Assembly (NCBI GenBank): GCA_949825025.1
Contig: OX463787.1
Location: forward strand, 19,625,482 to 19,689,481
Source: Siphlonurus alternatus
Taxonomy: Eukaryota > Arthropoda > Insecta > Ephemeroptera > Siphlonuridae
Direction: 5' to 3'
DNA: 64,000 nt
Shown here: in pieces, positions 44,025-56,254 of the stretch
How positions within the stretch are numbered: the stretch's first letter is position 1
How the letters are laid out: every line of letters starts with the position of its first letter
The notes under the pieces: model-generated
What the model was told of the DNA's origin: nothing
Database searches by the model: none
The model's input: the letters and a program-made list of their open reading frames with translations, nothing else
Position numbers and translations under genes: made by a program

Positions 44025-46724
44025 ATGATAAAAGTTTTTGATATCAATATGACATCGTATGATAAGAAATTTATTTACAGCCGTTCAATGAACGTTCGTA
44101 TAAATTTGATATCAAATGAATTTGATACTTTAATTAAATCATTCATGAACAACAACAAAAAAAATGACGTAATATTTATAGGTGGTGATACTAATATTAA
44201 TATTTGCATAAATAATTCCGCAAGCAAATCTTATTCAGATCTTTTAGAAACATACAATTTAAGTGTGCTAAATTCAATTGAAACTCATGATAATAAAAAA
44301 TCGTCTACTCTCATTGACCACTTAATATGTAATAAAACAGAATTATTTTCATTGCCTGAAACGGTAATTACAAATTTATCAGATCACAAATATAATACAA
44401 TTTTTTTAAATGCACCGCCACAAAACAATAACTGCAGTTCTTCAAACAGTAAATGTCGCTATAGAACAACACGTGTGTTTGATAAAGCAAGTAAGGATTT
44501 ATTCATGCAATTATTAATGCGAGAAGATTGGAGTGAACTTCGATCGGCTGATGGAGATTCAGAGAAAAAATGGAAAATATTTTTAGATATTTTTATGTAC
44601 CATTTCAATGAAGCTTTTCCAAAAATCAAGAAAAAAATTTATAATAAAAAAACAACCCCTGCATGGATTAAACACCATCCAGAACTTGTATTAGAAAGTC
44701 AGAATTTAAAAAAAATGTTTATTGAAGCTAAATATCATGATTCCTCAATTATGCCTGAATATAAAAAACTATATAAATTACACAACATTAAGGTAATGAA
44801 TGCAATAAAAAATTTAAATGATAAAAAAATTAAGGATTCTGACAATAAAGTAAAAACTGCTTGGGATGTTGTGAAATCTGAAACAAATTATAATCAAAAA
44901 AATAAAAATTCAATTACTGAACTAAACATAAATAATACTATAATCACTAACCCTAATTTAATTTCTAATGAATGTAATAGTTTATTTGTAAATACTCCAA
45001 AAAATTTAGTTACATCAAAATACGGGGAACATAGTCCATCTCAAGTTAACTTGTCTACCCCTCCTCCTCCCACCAATTCTAAAAATATTCCACCTTTTAA
45101 AATTGAAACCATAAACTATTTTGATGTACTAAAAATTATGAAAAGCCTCCCAAATAAAAATGCAGCTGGTCCAGATGATGTACCTTACACTGTTATAAAA
45201 ATTTGTGCTGAACTTATTGCTGTTCCTCTTTCTTTTGTAATTAATCAATCAATTCTAGAAGGTATATTTCCATCATGTTTAAAAATTTCAAAAGTATACC
45301 CCCTTCATAAAAAAGGATGTAAAAATAATATACAAAATTACAGACCTGTTAGTCTGTCATCTGTATTTGCCAAAATTTTTGAAGCTGTAATGGATATGCA
45401 ATTTGCTATTTACGAACAAAATAATAAAATTATATCCCCCACACAACATGGCTTTCAGATTAAAAAATCAACTGAAACTGCTATATTTGAATTTATTAAT
45501 CCAATTTATGATGATTTAGAAAATAAGAAATACTCAGTTGGACTCTTTTTTGACTTTTCAAAAGCGTTTGATTGCCTCCCTCACGACATTTTTATTACCA
45601 AACTTAATGCCATGGGTTGTGATGAGACCAGTTTAAATTTGTTTAAATCCTATCTTAGTGATAGATATCAATATGTTGAAATAAAATCAGAACTAAATGG
45701 AAATGTCAATCATGAATACAAATCCGACCTTCTACCTGTAACCCTTGGGGTCCCTCAGGGTTCCAAATTGGGCCCCCGTATATACAACTTTACCACAAAT
45801 GATTTGGCATCACACCTCATTGATGCTGATGAGATATCACAATTCGCTGATGATACAAATGCAAAGATCTCAGCAAAAACAGTAAAAGATTTAGAACTGA
45901 GAGCAAATAATACTGTACAACAACTTGTAAATTGGTGTAAATGCAACAGACTACTGTTAAATGTAGATAAAACAGCATTCCTCAGATTTCAATTACCAAC
46001 AAGTAAAGAAACAATAAATATTACAGTTAAACTAGATGGGGATATTATCCAAGAAGCAAGTGATACCAAATTTCTTGGGTTGAATATTAATAATACACTA
46101 AATTGGGATGTACATTTAAAAGAAATTTCAAAAAAAATAAATAGAGGCAATTTTTTGTTGTATTCATTAAAAAGAATTGTGTCAGATCCTACATTACTGT
46201 CTGTATATTATGCAAATATATATTCTCATTTAAGCTACTGTATAATAATGTGGGGTAGTGATAATGTTATGTTAAATAGACTGTTTATTCTTCAAAAAAG
46301 GGCTCTTAAAACAATAAAAGGGTTTAAAAAATATGATTCATGTAGAACATATTTTAGGGAACTGAACATGTTAACTTTACCGTGTATTTATATTTACAAA
46401 TGTGCAATGTATAAAAGACTACATGCTGAGTCATACGATCAAGTTTCCGACATTTCTCCATACAATACAAGAAATAAATCGAAGGTAGTAGTAAAAAAAC
46501 ACCAATCTGCTTTTTATAAAAATAATCCATACTACCAAACGCATAAAATTCACGATTTTATACCACAATCATTGCGAGATGAAAGTAGTGATAATGTATT
46601 CAAAAATAAACTGAAAACTATCTTAATAAAAAAAGAGTATTACAATATTAAAGAATTTTATTCAGAGGACACAAAAATAACAGATGGAGATGTAGCAAAC
46701 TGGAACGTAGCTGGCACAGCATAA
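44025..46724 (+). CDS. LINE ORF2: truncated AP-endonuclease plus reverse transcriptase
   Basis: The frame has 899 codons. The first ~25 residues look like flank or chance; the endonuclease homology begins about residue 18 near IYSRS and lacks the N-terminal catalytic third. Endonuclease landmarks GGDTN (53-57) and LSDH (118-121) remain. The RT has NYRPVSLSS, FDFSKAFD, GVPQGSKLGP and FADDTN, in the usual order, followed by a C-terminal Cys/His-poor region. It makes cDNA by target-primed reverse transcription in autonomous relatives. This copy is 5'-truncated and has no ORF1, so it should be inactive alone, although the RT frame is unbroken. It is related to, but clearly distinct from, the LINE at 52818-57647. 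The Jockey/CR1-group assignment is from motifs. Confidence 0.88.
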   Translation: MIKVFDINMTSYDKKFIYSRSMNVRINLISNEFDTLIKSFMNNNKKNDVIFIGGDTNINICINNSASKSYSDLLETYNLSVLNSIETHDNKKSSTLIDHLICNKTELFSLPETVITNLSDHKYNTIFLNAPPQNNNCSSSNSKCRYRTTRVFDKASKDLFMQLLMREDWSELRSADGDSEKKWKIFLDIFMYHFNEAFPKIKKKIYNKKTTPAWIKHHPELVLESQNLKKMFIEAKYHDSSIMPEYKKLYKLHNIKVMNAIKNLNDKKIKDSDNKVKTAWDVVKSETNYNQKNKNSITELNINNTIITNPNLISNECNSLFVNTPKNLVTSKYGEHSPSQVNLSTPPPPTNSKNIPPFKIETINYFDVLKIMKSLPNKNAAGPDDVPYTVIKICAELIAVPLSFVINQSILEGIFPSCLKISKVYPLHKKGCKNNIQNYRPVSLSSVFAKIFEAVMDMQFAIYEQNNKIISPTQHGFQIKKSTETAIFEFINPIYDDLENKKYSVGLFFDFSKAFDCLPHDIFITKLNAMGCDETSLNLFKSYLSDRYQYVEIKSELNGNVNHEYKSDLLPVTLGVPQGSKLGPRIYNFTTNDLASHLIDADEISQFADDTNAKISAKTVKDLELRANNTVQQLVNWCKCNRLLLNVDKTAFLRFQLPTSKETINITVKLDGDIIQEASDTKFLGLNINNTLNWDVHLKEISKKINRGNFLLYSLKRIVSDPTLLSVYYANIYSHLSYCIIMWGSDNVMLNRLFILQKRALKTIKGFKKYDSCRTYFRELNMLTLPCIYIYKCAMYKRLHAESYDQVSDISPYNTRNKSKVVVKKHQSAFYKNNPYYQTHKIHDFIPQSLRDESSDNVFKNKLKTILIKKEYYNIKEFYSEDTKITDGDVANWNVAGTA

Positions 46725-47346
46725 TAATTACTATAGTGAGAAAACCAATATATTAATGTAAAACTTAATTATCATCCATTAAGATCATCAAGATAATGTG
46801 ATACAGTGAAAAAAAAAAAAAAAAGGGAAAAATAACATCAAACATGTGATTGTGGTTAAATTTTCATATTAAAATCTTATCTTTAACTGATAAAAATATA
46901 ACAATAATTTTCATAATAATTCATACAAGAAGAGTAAGTGCATCAAGAAACTTATTGTACTGTGAAAAGAAGAAATAAATTATGTGAATATATGACAATT
47001 TATGCAAAAGTGCTTTTTAAATAACTAATTTACTACTAGTAAATTGTTAAAATAACTAATTATTTTGTCAAGATGTATAGACTTTTAATTGAATTTAAAA
47101 GTTGTGTGTTAAATATATTATGGTGCTAATGTGATGTTTAAAAGGACACAATTTTAATTATTGTATTAATTTTATAGATCATATATATTTTAAATATTGT
47201 TTGGGTATATGTGTTTAAATTTATTAAATTTAGGCTAATTTTAATTAGAATTAAGTATGTTACATATTTAATGTAATAATTGACGTGATCCATGCTGTAC
47301 AGCCTATGATCGAAATAAAAATTTGAATTTGAATTTGAATTTGAAA
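44040..47346 (+). mobile_element. 5'-truncated LINE with (TTTGAA)n tail
   Basis: It includes the ORF at 44025-46724, a roughly 600-bp AT-rich 3' UTR, AATAAA at 47314-47319, and a tail of about four ATTTGA units (47320-47346). The exact 5' junction and target duplication were not resolved. Confidence 0.8.
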
Positions 47347-47696
47347 TACGAGGCTGTGTGTGTGATCCGCCATTCTGTTTTTTTAAGTTTGAAAATTTGT
47401 CCAAAGGTCACGTGTGATAAGGAAATTTGTTACAAAATTTCACAAACAGAAAGTTAATTGGACCAAAATGTAAAATACTGTACTGACGTACGGGACCAAA
47501 AAAATGTATATTTTCTTACATTGGCAACAATGTGTATTATATAGAAGTGGATTGGTCAAAGGTCGTTCGATATTGCCTACTCTTATCACTCATACCTTGA
47601 TGCCAAACGTCTTTTATGACGTCACTCATAAAGTCTGTGTATATGCATTTTTGTGGTTCTGTCGGAACATGAAACTGTAAATTCTATCAAACAATA
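47347..47696. other. Unique spacer before segment C
   Basis: No gene or repeat recognised. It contains TGACGTCA near 47619. Confidence 0.3.
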
Positions 47697-48654
47697 CACT
47701 CAAATTAATTTAAAATTCCCGCCGAAAGTAGCCGGAAGTGAAAGGTTTCTGCCCTTCCTCTTTTTATTTGTAGTTTGAAATTTTACAGAGAGCTTTGCAA
47801 TATGTGGACTGACTTGTTTGCAAAAGTACAAAAATCGGACATGAACAGGAAGATCAAAAACTACACACTTCCGGCTGTTTCCGGTTGGAATTTCAAGAAA
47901 ATTTGACTATACACAGATAAATTATTGTTTAAATTTTAATGGTAAGTATCCATCAGAAAAATTGTATAGTCTCCATGTTCGTTTGCTGATTTTGAATCCT
48001 ACTACAACCACTGCGCATCAGCGCGCAACCCTTCTGCGCACGTTTTTTCGGCTCGAAGTCAAAACACTACTACCGCGAAATTCTTTAGATGCTCTTTAAT
48101 TAAACTGATCCAAAGCAAATAATAAAATTTTTATAGCAGCAAACGTAAAAGGTTAGTGCCAATATATAATTTTAAATTTGCAAACATTACTTATTTAGAG
48201 GGTTAACAATAAGCGATCAAAAAATTGCTCCGTATAGGATCTTACGTGCGCCCAATCTTTTTTTGTAAGTAAATGGAAGGACAAAGGATTGGTGATGTCA
48301 TCATGGATGCTGACCATTGCTTCATTTTCTTAACTATATTTAAATTTGAGATTCGCTAGCCCCTAGCTGTATAGGCAACTTATTCTGCAAAGCATACGAT
48401 TATCACCTCTCACATAAATTATAATAAAAAATTAAAATAAACAACTGCAATCATGGGATATCCGAAGTCAAGCAAATTCAAGATGGGTGACCACTTGTAG
48501 TAAAAATTACGGTACTACCTTCTTGTCAATTTACCTTTTTTTTATTATTATATTCTTTATATTACAAAAAAGTAAATAATTATTAATTTTATTGCTTAAA
48601 CATGAAAACTGCAATTCATTACACCCGAGTCGAAATATATTACATATTTTCTTC

Positions 48655-49505
48655 ACTCTTAAAAATCTCCTCTCGTATTTTTTTCTCTTTTTTTGCACCA
48701 TTTTAGAGGAAAAAAGAGGGAAAAGACAAAATTACGTATTTTTTTCTCTTCATGAGAATAAAATATTAGAAACGTTATCTTCATTTCATCCTCACTTTGA
48801 GCGTAGAGGAAATAAGATGTGTCTTAGAGGTAAAAAGATTAGGATTAGACGTGTAAAGGATGAGTTGAAGACGTAATTTTTCAAATAGGGAATTTTTAAT
48901 AAATAACTGAAATAGTTATTATGACACCACGTGATAATATTTAACCAATCAGAACGTTTGAAAATTTTTCATGTACTTAAATTATTACTACAACTTAAAT
49001 ACTCAATATAGAAGAGGTTTTAGTTACGTAACCTTTCACCGCAAGCAAGCAAGCAGACAGGTAAGCGAGCGCGCAACGAGAGAGTGAGGCAGGAAGCCGA
49101 CAAGAGCATGCGAGCCAAACTTGTCAACGACCGCTCAGTTCTTGTGTCACAGTGGACGAGAGAGGAGGTCGTGCGGAGGAATGTCGTAAATCATCGTAAA
49201 TGTAAGTTATGTTGTGTTAAACATTATTTTAATTAACATTCTGTGCGTAATAACTATATAAGCGTACCCTAGTTGAAAAATTTCGTCTTTAACTCATCCT
49301 TTACACGTCTAAACCTAATCTTTTTACATCTAAATCACATCTTATTTCCTCTTCGCTCAAAGTGAGGATGAAATGAAGATCACATTTCTAACATTTTATG
49401 TTCAAGAAGAGGAAAAAAGACGTAATCTCGTCTTTTTCACCTCTTTTTTCCACTAATATGGTGCAAAAGAAGAGGAGAAAAGGCGAGAGAAGAGCAAGAA
49501 AACTA
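48655..49505. mobile_element. Long-TIR non-autonomous element, intact copy
   Basis: The left arm (about 48660-48890) and right arm (about 49262-49500) are inverted, with landmarks GTGTAAAGGATGAGTTGAAG and CTTTAACTCATCCTTTACAC. The 370-bp interior includes GCAAGCAAGCAAGCAGACAG (about 49042). Segment B has the same element split by the CACTG insert; A keeps only interior and right arm. The repeated 63-codon ORFs are shadows of the arm. Confidence 0.65.
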
Positions 49506-50079
49506 AATTTATTTCAACTCGGGTACTTTCTGAATTTTAATACTATGATTGTGAATGGAATTTCTTACTATTTGTTGTTCTTTTTATAACTGTTTAAAAA
49601 AGTATTAAGTTCCGTTGAAATATAAAATAAAAATAGTATTATGCATACATTGTATAGCATATTTTTATTATTATTATTTTTTGTAGTCTTAATAAATCCG
49701 TTTTGTAAATTTATTATGGCCATGCATTCATATATAAAATTGCCTTTAATTTAAGTGGATAATTAAAATTTTCACAATAATCTAATTATTAAATGAAATA
49801 AGATTTTGAACGAATTTTGGAAAATATTATTAATTAAATAAATTGTTAAAAATAGAAACAATCGATTTAGTTTTCAAGTATATTGTTCGATATTAAAATT
49901 TCTATGTTTTTATACCTTTAAACGAAATAGTAAAGAACATTATAATAATTTAATTTTGTAAACGGGAAACCATATCGTAACTTCCTGGATGTATAAAGCT
50001 ACTAAGTATAAGAAATTATTTTTATATTGTAAGAGAACTATATGCTATTGTTAAATTTGAAATAACGGCACAACAATGT

Positions 50080-50536
50080 GCTTACGGAGTGTCATTTTTT
50101 CACTGGCTAAATCAAAAGAGGAGGTCGAAAAATATCCCTTAGATTTTTTTGCGATTTTTTTAAGCACTGCATCATACCTAGAATGGAGATTAAAAATGTC
50201 TCTTGACCTGGAGGCTCCATCCGCAATGCCTATGACGTCATTACATTCTTTGGTTCAACTATATAACACTTGTAAAAAATTATTGCATTGTTGCTTGTTT
50301 ATTAAAAATAATCATTTGTTTCCATAGCAACGTGTTTGTTTAGAAACATTGTATAGTTGACCCAAAGAATGAAATGACGTCATAGGCACTGCGGATGGAG
50401 CCTCCAGGTCAAGCGACATTTTTAATCTCCATTCTAGGTATGATGCAGTGCTTAAAAAAACTCGCAAAAAAATCTAAGGGATATTTTTCGATCTCCTCTT
50501 TTGATTGAGCCAGTAAAAAAATTACACCCCGTAAGC
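50080..50536. mobile_element. Foldback family beta in segment C
   Basis: Near-identical to 2547-3003, with both TGACGTCA sites intact. Confidence 0.8.
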
Positions 50537-52812
50537 CTATTATCAATTTAAATTTTTCAATTATCATAAATTTAGGCTCTCATTTGAAGTCATATTTTTT
50601 TAGCGTGGTTGTACTGAATGTTGCGATGTTATTTCTTCCTCAGGTGATTGTACGAGACTGCCTGAAGTAGCGACATGTTTGTCCTTGCACTCTTTCCCAC
50701 CTTTTCGATTGATATTTTATTTCAACATGCAAAGTATACATGACTTCTTGGATACTTTTTATTTATTATCATCGGAAAAGGAAAAAAAAATATTTAAATA
50801 TTTATAGTTACAATCGAACTAATTAATGTATTATAATAAATTTTATTTTTTTTAAACGGATATTTGTTCGATATTTTACTCCAGTTTTATTTTTAATATT
50901 TTTTTCACAATTAATTTTTATTAACATGATCAACTTGATGTAATATATTATTTGCTGGTATAATTATATAGTTCACTAGTTCAAAAATTGTGACTGCAAC
51001 TTTTGTGCATTATATTAATTTTATTTTAAAATTATTCACAATCCGTTTCAGCAGTGTTTGAAAATAGAGCTGGCAATTCAGATCATCTTGAAACATTTGC
51101 GTTAACCCGTAGTGTACGAAACTCTCTCGTGTGATATTTTACAGCCGGGCAACTTCTGACACATGTGCATGATCACGTGTTTACCATTAGGCCATCGTTC
51201 TTTGAAATTATATAATTGCTTTAATTAACATATTTATCAATGATATCAATAATATTTATAAGAATTCGTAGGGATGATTAGAGGGCATATAAAATGTATC
51301 AAAAATATTTCTTCATTTCAAGTTCCGATAATTTTATTGTTTACGATAAAATCCGTTTTAATGTTCAAAAGGTAGTTTTTCAGAAACGATATTTTTAAAG
51401 TGATACTGGTATAGTTTATTTTTTAATCACCGGCTATACCATTAGCAGTTTTGATGCATGGTATTGCTGATTTTCAAATGTAATATGGCCTGACTATCTT
51501 GTAGCTTAGCTGTAAACGTTGTTATATTTATTTTATTTTTGTTTTTAGTTTACAACAATCTGTAGATTGTTTTGCTCATAATCAATCTAATATACGCAGG
51601 TTTGGATTGATTTAGGTTAGGGTTTGCAGTCCGTGACTTGTAGTCAAGTCATGTAATGAGATTTAAATCACACCTGGTGTGATGGAGAGACCTTGCGGAT
51701 AAACCAGACTTTTAATTAATTGAATTATATTTTGGTAAAAATCGAATTAATATGAAGAGATTAAAAAACAATACTTTTTCTTACATTAAACTTAATATAA
51801 ATGTAATATCATATTATTGTAATATAATATTATTTAATTAAATATAAATTTAAAATACTGAGCTTTCCAGAACCCAAATTTTGTGTTTATGCAGTATCAT
51901 CCTCAGCAAGGTTGTCATGGACTTGAAGATATATTACCTTCACTTATATATTTAGTTGTTGACTTACAGTAATTACGAGGATGGTTTTCAATCTCTCGAA
52001 AATTGCGAAGGAGAGTAGGTGCAATACCGTGAGATTTGCTCTTGCTCCCCCCTCCGCTTGTTTTTGGTGTCTTGTGGGAGTGTAGTGGAGGTTCGGTCGT
52101 TTCCCTAAGTTACCAGCGAAACCGGCCTCCGCTGAGCATAGCTTTAAATGGTTAGGATGGCACGGCTACTGCTTCTCCCACCCAGGGTACAAAATCGTCA
52201 CGATTACCACTATGTGGTCACCCTGGCTTTGGATCATTCAATTGACAAAGAATTGTGACGTACCACCCCCTCCCCTTTAACCATACTAATCCTTATTTTT
52301 GTTTATGTTTAGTTTTTATTATTATTATTTTTCGTTTTATTTATTTTTTATTATGATTTTATGATTTGTTATTTTCATCCTTTATCCATCATCCTTCCAC
52401 CTTAATAGTGTTGGTAAACAACCTTGTTTTGTATGATACTGGGAAGCACGGGAAGTTGTGGTTTTTGGATTTCTTTTTTTTACTAAATCATAATTTACCA
52501 TAAGTGAAAAAAAAATTAAATTTTATTTAATGTTCTGTTGCAAGGAAAAAATATTAATTACTTAAAATTAAGAAAATATTCAGTTAAGAATGAAATTATT
52601 GTTTATTATTTTAAAAATTATACAATATTTAACACATACAACTTTGTCTGGTTTTGAAGCAATGCTTTCTCTCACGTAACTTCTAAGATTGTTGGGTCAG
52701 ATTGCATAATCTTGATAATTAAAACAAGGCGTATGTAGTATAATTATAGAATATGTGCTTTGTTTGAAGCCTTTCACTTTAAAGAATATCGTTTTTACCA
52801 CTATTTTGAAAT
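50537..52812. other. Duplicated spacer, counterpart of 3004-5285
   Basis: No gene. It contains the structured island copy at about 51850-52265. Confidence 0.5.
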
Positions 52813-53043
52813 GATATTTATTTATTTATTTATTTATTTTTATTTTGGAACTTCTTTTTGGTTGTACAAGACAAACATATGTTCAAGTCAAAATTGGACA
52901 AAATACAACATAAAAACATCAAACTTAAACACATTTACATAAGTTATTTAACACTATCAAACACAATCACTGACAATAATAATAAAAACAAAATACAAGC
53001 CAAAGTCACCATTAATACTGATAAATTTTAGTTTATGTGGAAC

Positions 53044-53089
53044 ATATATATATATACATATATATATACATATACATACACATATATAT

Positions 53090-53120
<31 letters not shown>

Positions 53121-53213
53121 TATACATATATACACATATATATACATACACATACACATATACACACACATACATATATGCATATATACACATACATACA
53201 TATATATATATCA
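53044..53213. repeat. (TA/CA)n microsatellite in the LINE 3' UTR
   Basis: A mixed ATATATAC/ACATAC/ACACAC tract of about 170 bp. It creates four spurious Tyr/Ile/His/Thr-rich ORFs on both strands. Confidence 0.95.
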
Positions 53214-53253
53214 GTCAATACAATGTATATGTAAATTTATAATTTTGTTTATT

Positions 53254-56157
53254 TTATAATCCTGATAATACTTTTTCAGACATTTTATTACTCTCAAAAG
53301 CTTTAATAGAGTAAAACTCTTTATTGATCAATACATTCTTTAATTTTGTGCGAAAAAGTTTACTGGTTTTTATTTCTTTCAAACATGCTGGTAAAAATTC
53401 ATAAAATTTTGCTGTTTGATACATTGCACAGTTTTTGAAAAATTGTGTGTTATGTCTTTCAGTAACTACATTCGATTTATTCCTAGTATTATAGTCATGA
53501 TAGCCATCATTCTGAACATAAAAATTTGGATGATTTTTTTTGAATGAGGCACAATTTAAAATATAAATGCAAGGGACAGTTAACATTTTATTAGCCTTAA
53601 AATGTGAAACACACGACTGTCCTTTTGGTATTCTTAAAATCGTTCTAAGTGCTCTCTTTTGCAAAACAAAACATCGATTCAATAGTTCCGATTTACATCC
53701 CCAATTTATTATGCCATATGCCAAATGTGGATAAACATACGCATAATATATGGTTAGCAAGGTTTCATGAGATACATGATTCCTGATTGTATATAACATA
53801 AAATTGGCCGAATTTATCTTCTTACAAATCGCATTTACATGTAAAGACCAATCCAAACTTTCATTAATGTGTAGACCAAGAAACTTAACAGACTCTGCTC
53901 TTTTAATTGTTTTCCCGGCTAATTGCAACAAATAACTATTCAAAGGGATTTGTCTAGGGGAATGAAATTGGATGTATTCGGTTTTAGTTGAATTTAATAT
54001 TAGCTTATTATTTGTACACCATGTATGTACCTCTTCAATAGTAAGTTTAATCTTACGAATTAATTCATCTTCGGCTTCTGCTGTGATTATAGCTGTAATA
54101 TCATCAGCATACTTTACTAATACCGCATTCTTGACATGATCTGATAAGTCATTTGTTCCTGTATTAAACAATGTGGCTGACATTTTTCCTCCTTGAGGAA
54201 TTCCAAGTGTAATCGGTAATTTGTCTGATTTATATGTAATATTTTGGCCGTTAGAATTTGAATTTAATTCAACATATTGTTGTCTGTTAGTTAGATATGA
54301 ATCTAATAGATTACGACTCGAAACTCCTATTCCCATGTTATCAAATTTATTCAATAATACATCTTTATTTAGACTATCAAACGCTTTAGATAAATCAAAA
54401 AATATTGCAACGCAAAATAGTTTATTATCTATTGCCATATAAACGTGGCTTAAAAGATCAAATAGTGCTGTATCAGTAGAACGGTCTTTCAAGAATCCAT
54501 GTTGACAGGGAGCAATTAAATGATTTTCTGTTTGATAATCCGTAATTTGATCGTCTAATGTATTCTCAAATAATTTGCCAAAAACAGATGTATTTGATAT
54601 TGGTCTGTAATTATCAATAATGAAAGTTGGGCCTTTTTTATGAGTTGCATAAATCTTAGAATCCTTTAAACAATCAGGAAATATACCATCTGATATTGAA
54701 TGGTTAATTAAATTAGATAAAGGGACAGACAAAACAGAAGCACAATATTTTACAACAGTATATGGTATTTCGTCTGGGCCAGCTGCATACTTATTAGGAA
54801 GGGATTTCATTCGATTTAAAATATAAATCGGGTCTATCGAACTAAAATTTAATTTCGTTTTACTTTTATCAGAATCGACAATAATTAAAGTATTAGAATA
54901 ATTAAAAGGAAATTTTTCTGTTATTATATTTTCAATTGTCTTGACAAAAAAATTATTAAATAAATTGCAAATTAGTTTGGGGTCTGTAATCGTTACACTA
55001 TTTATACATAATTCATAATTATTCTTATTATTAACATTTGTTTTCTTTGTTTTGCATTCTTTATTAATTATATTCCACGTAGCTTTAATTTTATTATTAG
55101 CTCCTTTTATTTCATGGTCATTCTCTTTAAATTTAGCGGTGGCCATATTTTGTTTATAAGATTTCATTTCTTTTTTATAAGTAGACTCTAAATTTGGGTC
55201 AGTAAATTTTACATCATAGTGTAAGCGTTTTAAAGAAATCCCTTGTTCGTAAAGATGGGGGTTATTGAGTATCCAGGAAGGTTTATTTTTGTTACTTGAA
55301 ATTTTTCTTTTAACAACAGGAAAAGCCTCGTTGAAATGATAAATAAAAATTTCAAGAAATTTTGACCATCTCTCATTTGAATTGAGATCAGGATTTAATA
55401 AATCATTCCATTCTTCACGAATTAATAGGAGCAGAAAATTATCTAAATTGCATTTGTCAAATATTCGTTTATAATAAAATTGTTTTTCTTGTATTTTATC
55501 AATGTTCTTCGAGTTATTTAATGTTATTGTGACTATAGTATAGTTATGGTCCGACAGAGTTGTTTTTTCAGTTTTATAATTAGTATTAATAGCAGATGTA
55601 CTTTTAATAATATTATCAATTAAAGTAGCCGTTTTCATTGTTTCTCTAGTAGCGGAACTATTAACAATTTCCAACTTGTATGAGTCCAGTATATCTTTAT
55701 ATAAAATTACATTTGCATCATCAATAAATAAATTAAGATTTACGTCACCCGCAATAATAAAAAAATCATCATTATTTTTACAGTATTTAATTAATTTTTT
55801 GCATAACATTTCAAATTCTTTTAAGAATGGTTTTATATTATTTTCTGTGTTGTCAAAATTCTGAATTTTTTTCATCACTCTAGATATATTAGGTGGGCGA
55901 TATATAGAAGCAAAATAAATGTTTGTTGTATTGTTAATTACTAATTTCGCTATGCAGCATTCAAAAACTGATTCAATGGATTTTATTTTAATATCATTTA
56001 TATTTGAACCTTTACGAGATAGAATTACTACTCCCCCACATTTTTGAATATCTCTACAGTAATATGAAACTATCATAAAATTTTTAAAATTTATTGTTAT
56101 AATTTCAGATTCATTCAGCCCATGTTCACATAATATAATTATATCACAATCAACCAT
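53254..56157 (-). CDS. LINE ORF2: AP-endonuclease and reverse transcriptase
   Basis: There are 967 codons from the first ATG. The frame is open upstream to 56295, and the endonuclease N-terminal motif (ILQLNLPGLKNKL) lies in this upstream part, so the ATG at 56157 is inside the domain. Endonuclease landmarks are CEHGL, IYRPPN, AGDVNLN and LSDH; RT landmarks are NYRPIS, FDLSKAFD, GIPQGGKM and KYADD. All look intact. The frame overlaps ORF1 by 41 nt at a run of ten A and is +1 (equivalently -2) relative to ORF1. No ATG precedes the domain, so expression probably needs ribosomal or transcriptional slippage, or internal initiation. Jockey/CR1-type group by motifs. Confidence 0.93.
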   Translation of the reverse strand: MVDCDIIILCEHGLNESEIITINFKNFMIVSYYCRDIQKCGGVVILSRKGSNINDIKIKSIESVFECCIAKLVINNTTNIYFASIYRPPNISRVMKKIQNFDNTENNIKPFLKEFEMLCKKLIKYCKNNDDFFIIAGDVNLNLFIDDANVILYKDILDSYKLEIVNSSATRETMKTATLIDNIIKSTSAINTNYKTEKTTLSDHNYTIVTITLNNSKNIDKIQEKQFYYKRIFDKCNLDNFLLLLIREEWNDLLNPDLNSNERWSKFLEIFIYHFNEAFPVVKRKISSNKNKPSWILNNPHLYEQGISLKRLHYDVKFTDPNLESTYKKEMKSYKQNMATAKFKENDHEIKGANNKIKATWNIINKECKTKKTNVNNKNNYELCINSVTITDPKLICNLFNNFFVKTIENIITEKFPFNYSNTLIIVDSDKSKTKLNFSSIDPIYILNRMKSLPNKYAAGPDEIPYTVVKYCASVLSVPLSNLINHSISDGIFPDCLKDSKIYATHKKGPTFIIDNYRPISNTSVFGKLFENTLDDQITDYQTENHLIAPCQHGFLKDRSTDTALFDLLSHVYMAIDNKLFCVAIFFDLSKAFDSLNKDVLLNKFDNMGIGVSSRNLLDSYLTNRQQYVELNSNSNGQNITYKSDKLPITLGIPQGGKMSATLFNTGTNDLSDHVKNAVLVKYADDITAIITAEAEDELIRKIKLTIEEVHTWCTNNKLILNSTKTEYIQFHSPRQIPLNSYLLQLAGKTIKRAESVKFLGLHINESLDWSLHVNAICKKINSANFMLYTIRNHVSHETLLTIYYAYVYPHLAYGIINWGCKSELLNRCFVLQKRALRTILRIPKGQSCVSHFKANKMLTVPCIYILNCASFKKNHPNFYVQNDGYHDYNTRNKSNVVTERHNTQFFKNCAMYQTAKFYEFLPACLKEIKTSKLFRTKLKNVLINKEFYSIKAFESNKMSEKVLSGL

Positions 56158-56254
56158 TTCAAGAAAATACTCAAATTTTGGTAATTTATTTTTTAGGCCT
56201 GGTAAGTTAAGCTGAAGAATTTTAATATTACATGGGGCTGAGTGAACCTGAACA

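Noticed and set aside
49398..49589. 63-codon Lys-rich ORF identical in B and C
   Set aside because: Part of a long-TIR arm; the frame is broken in segment A by a short duplication.
50076..50327. 83-codon ORF conserved in A, B and C
   Set aside because: It lies in a foldback arm; conservation follows from recent duplication and the inverse arm does not keep the frame.
52957..53259. Four Tyr/Ile/His-rich ORFs
   Set aside because: Low-complexity TA/CA microsatellite on both strands.
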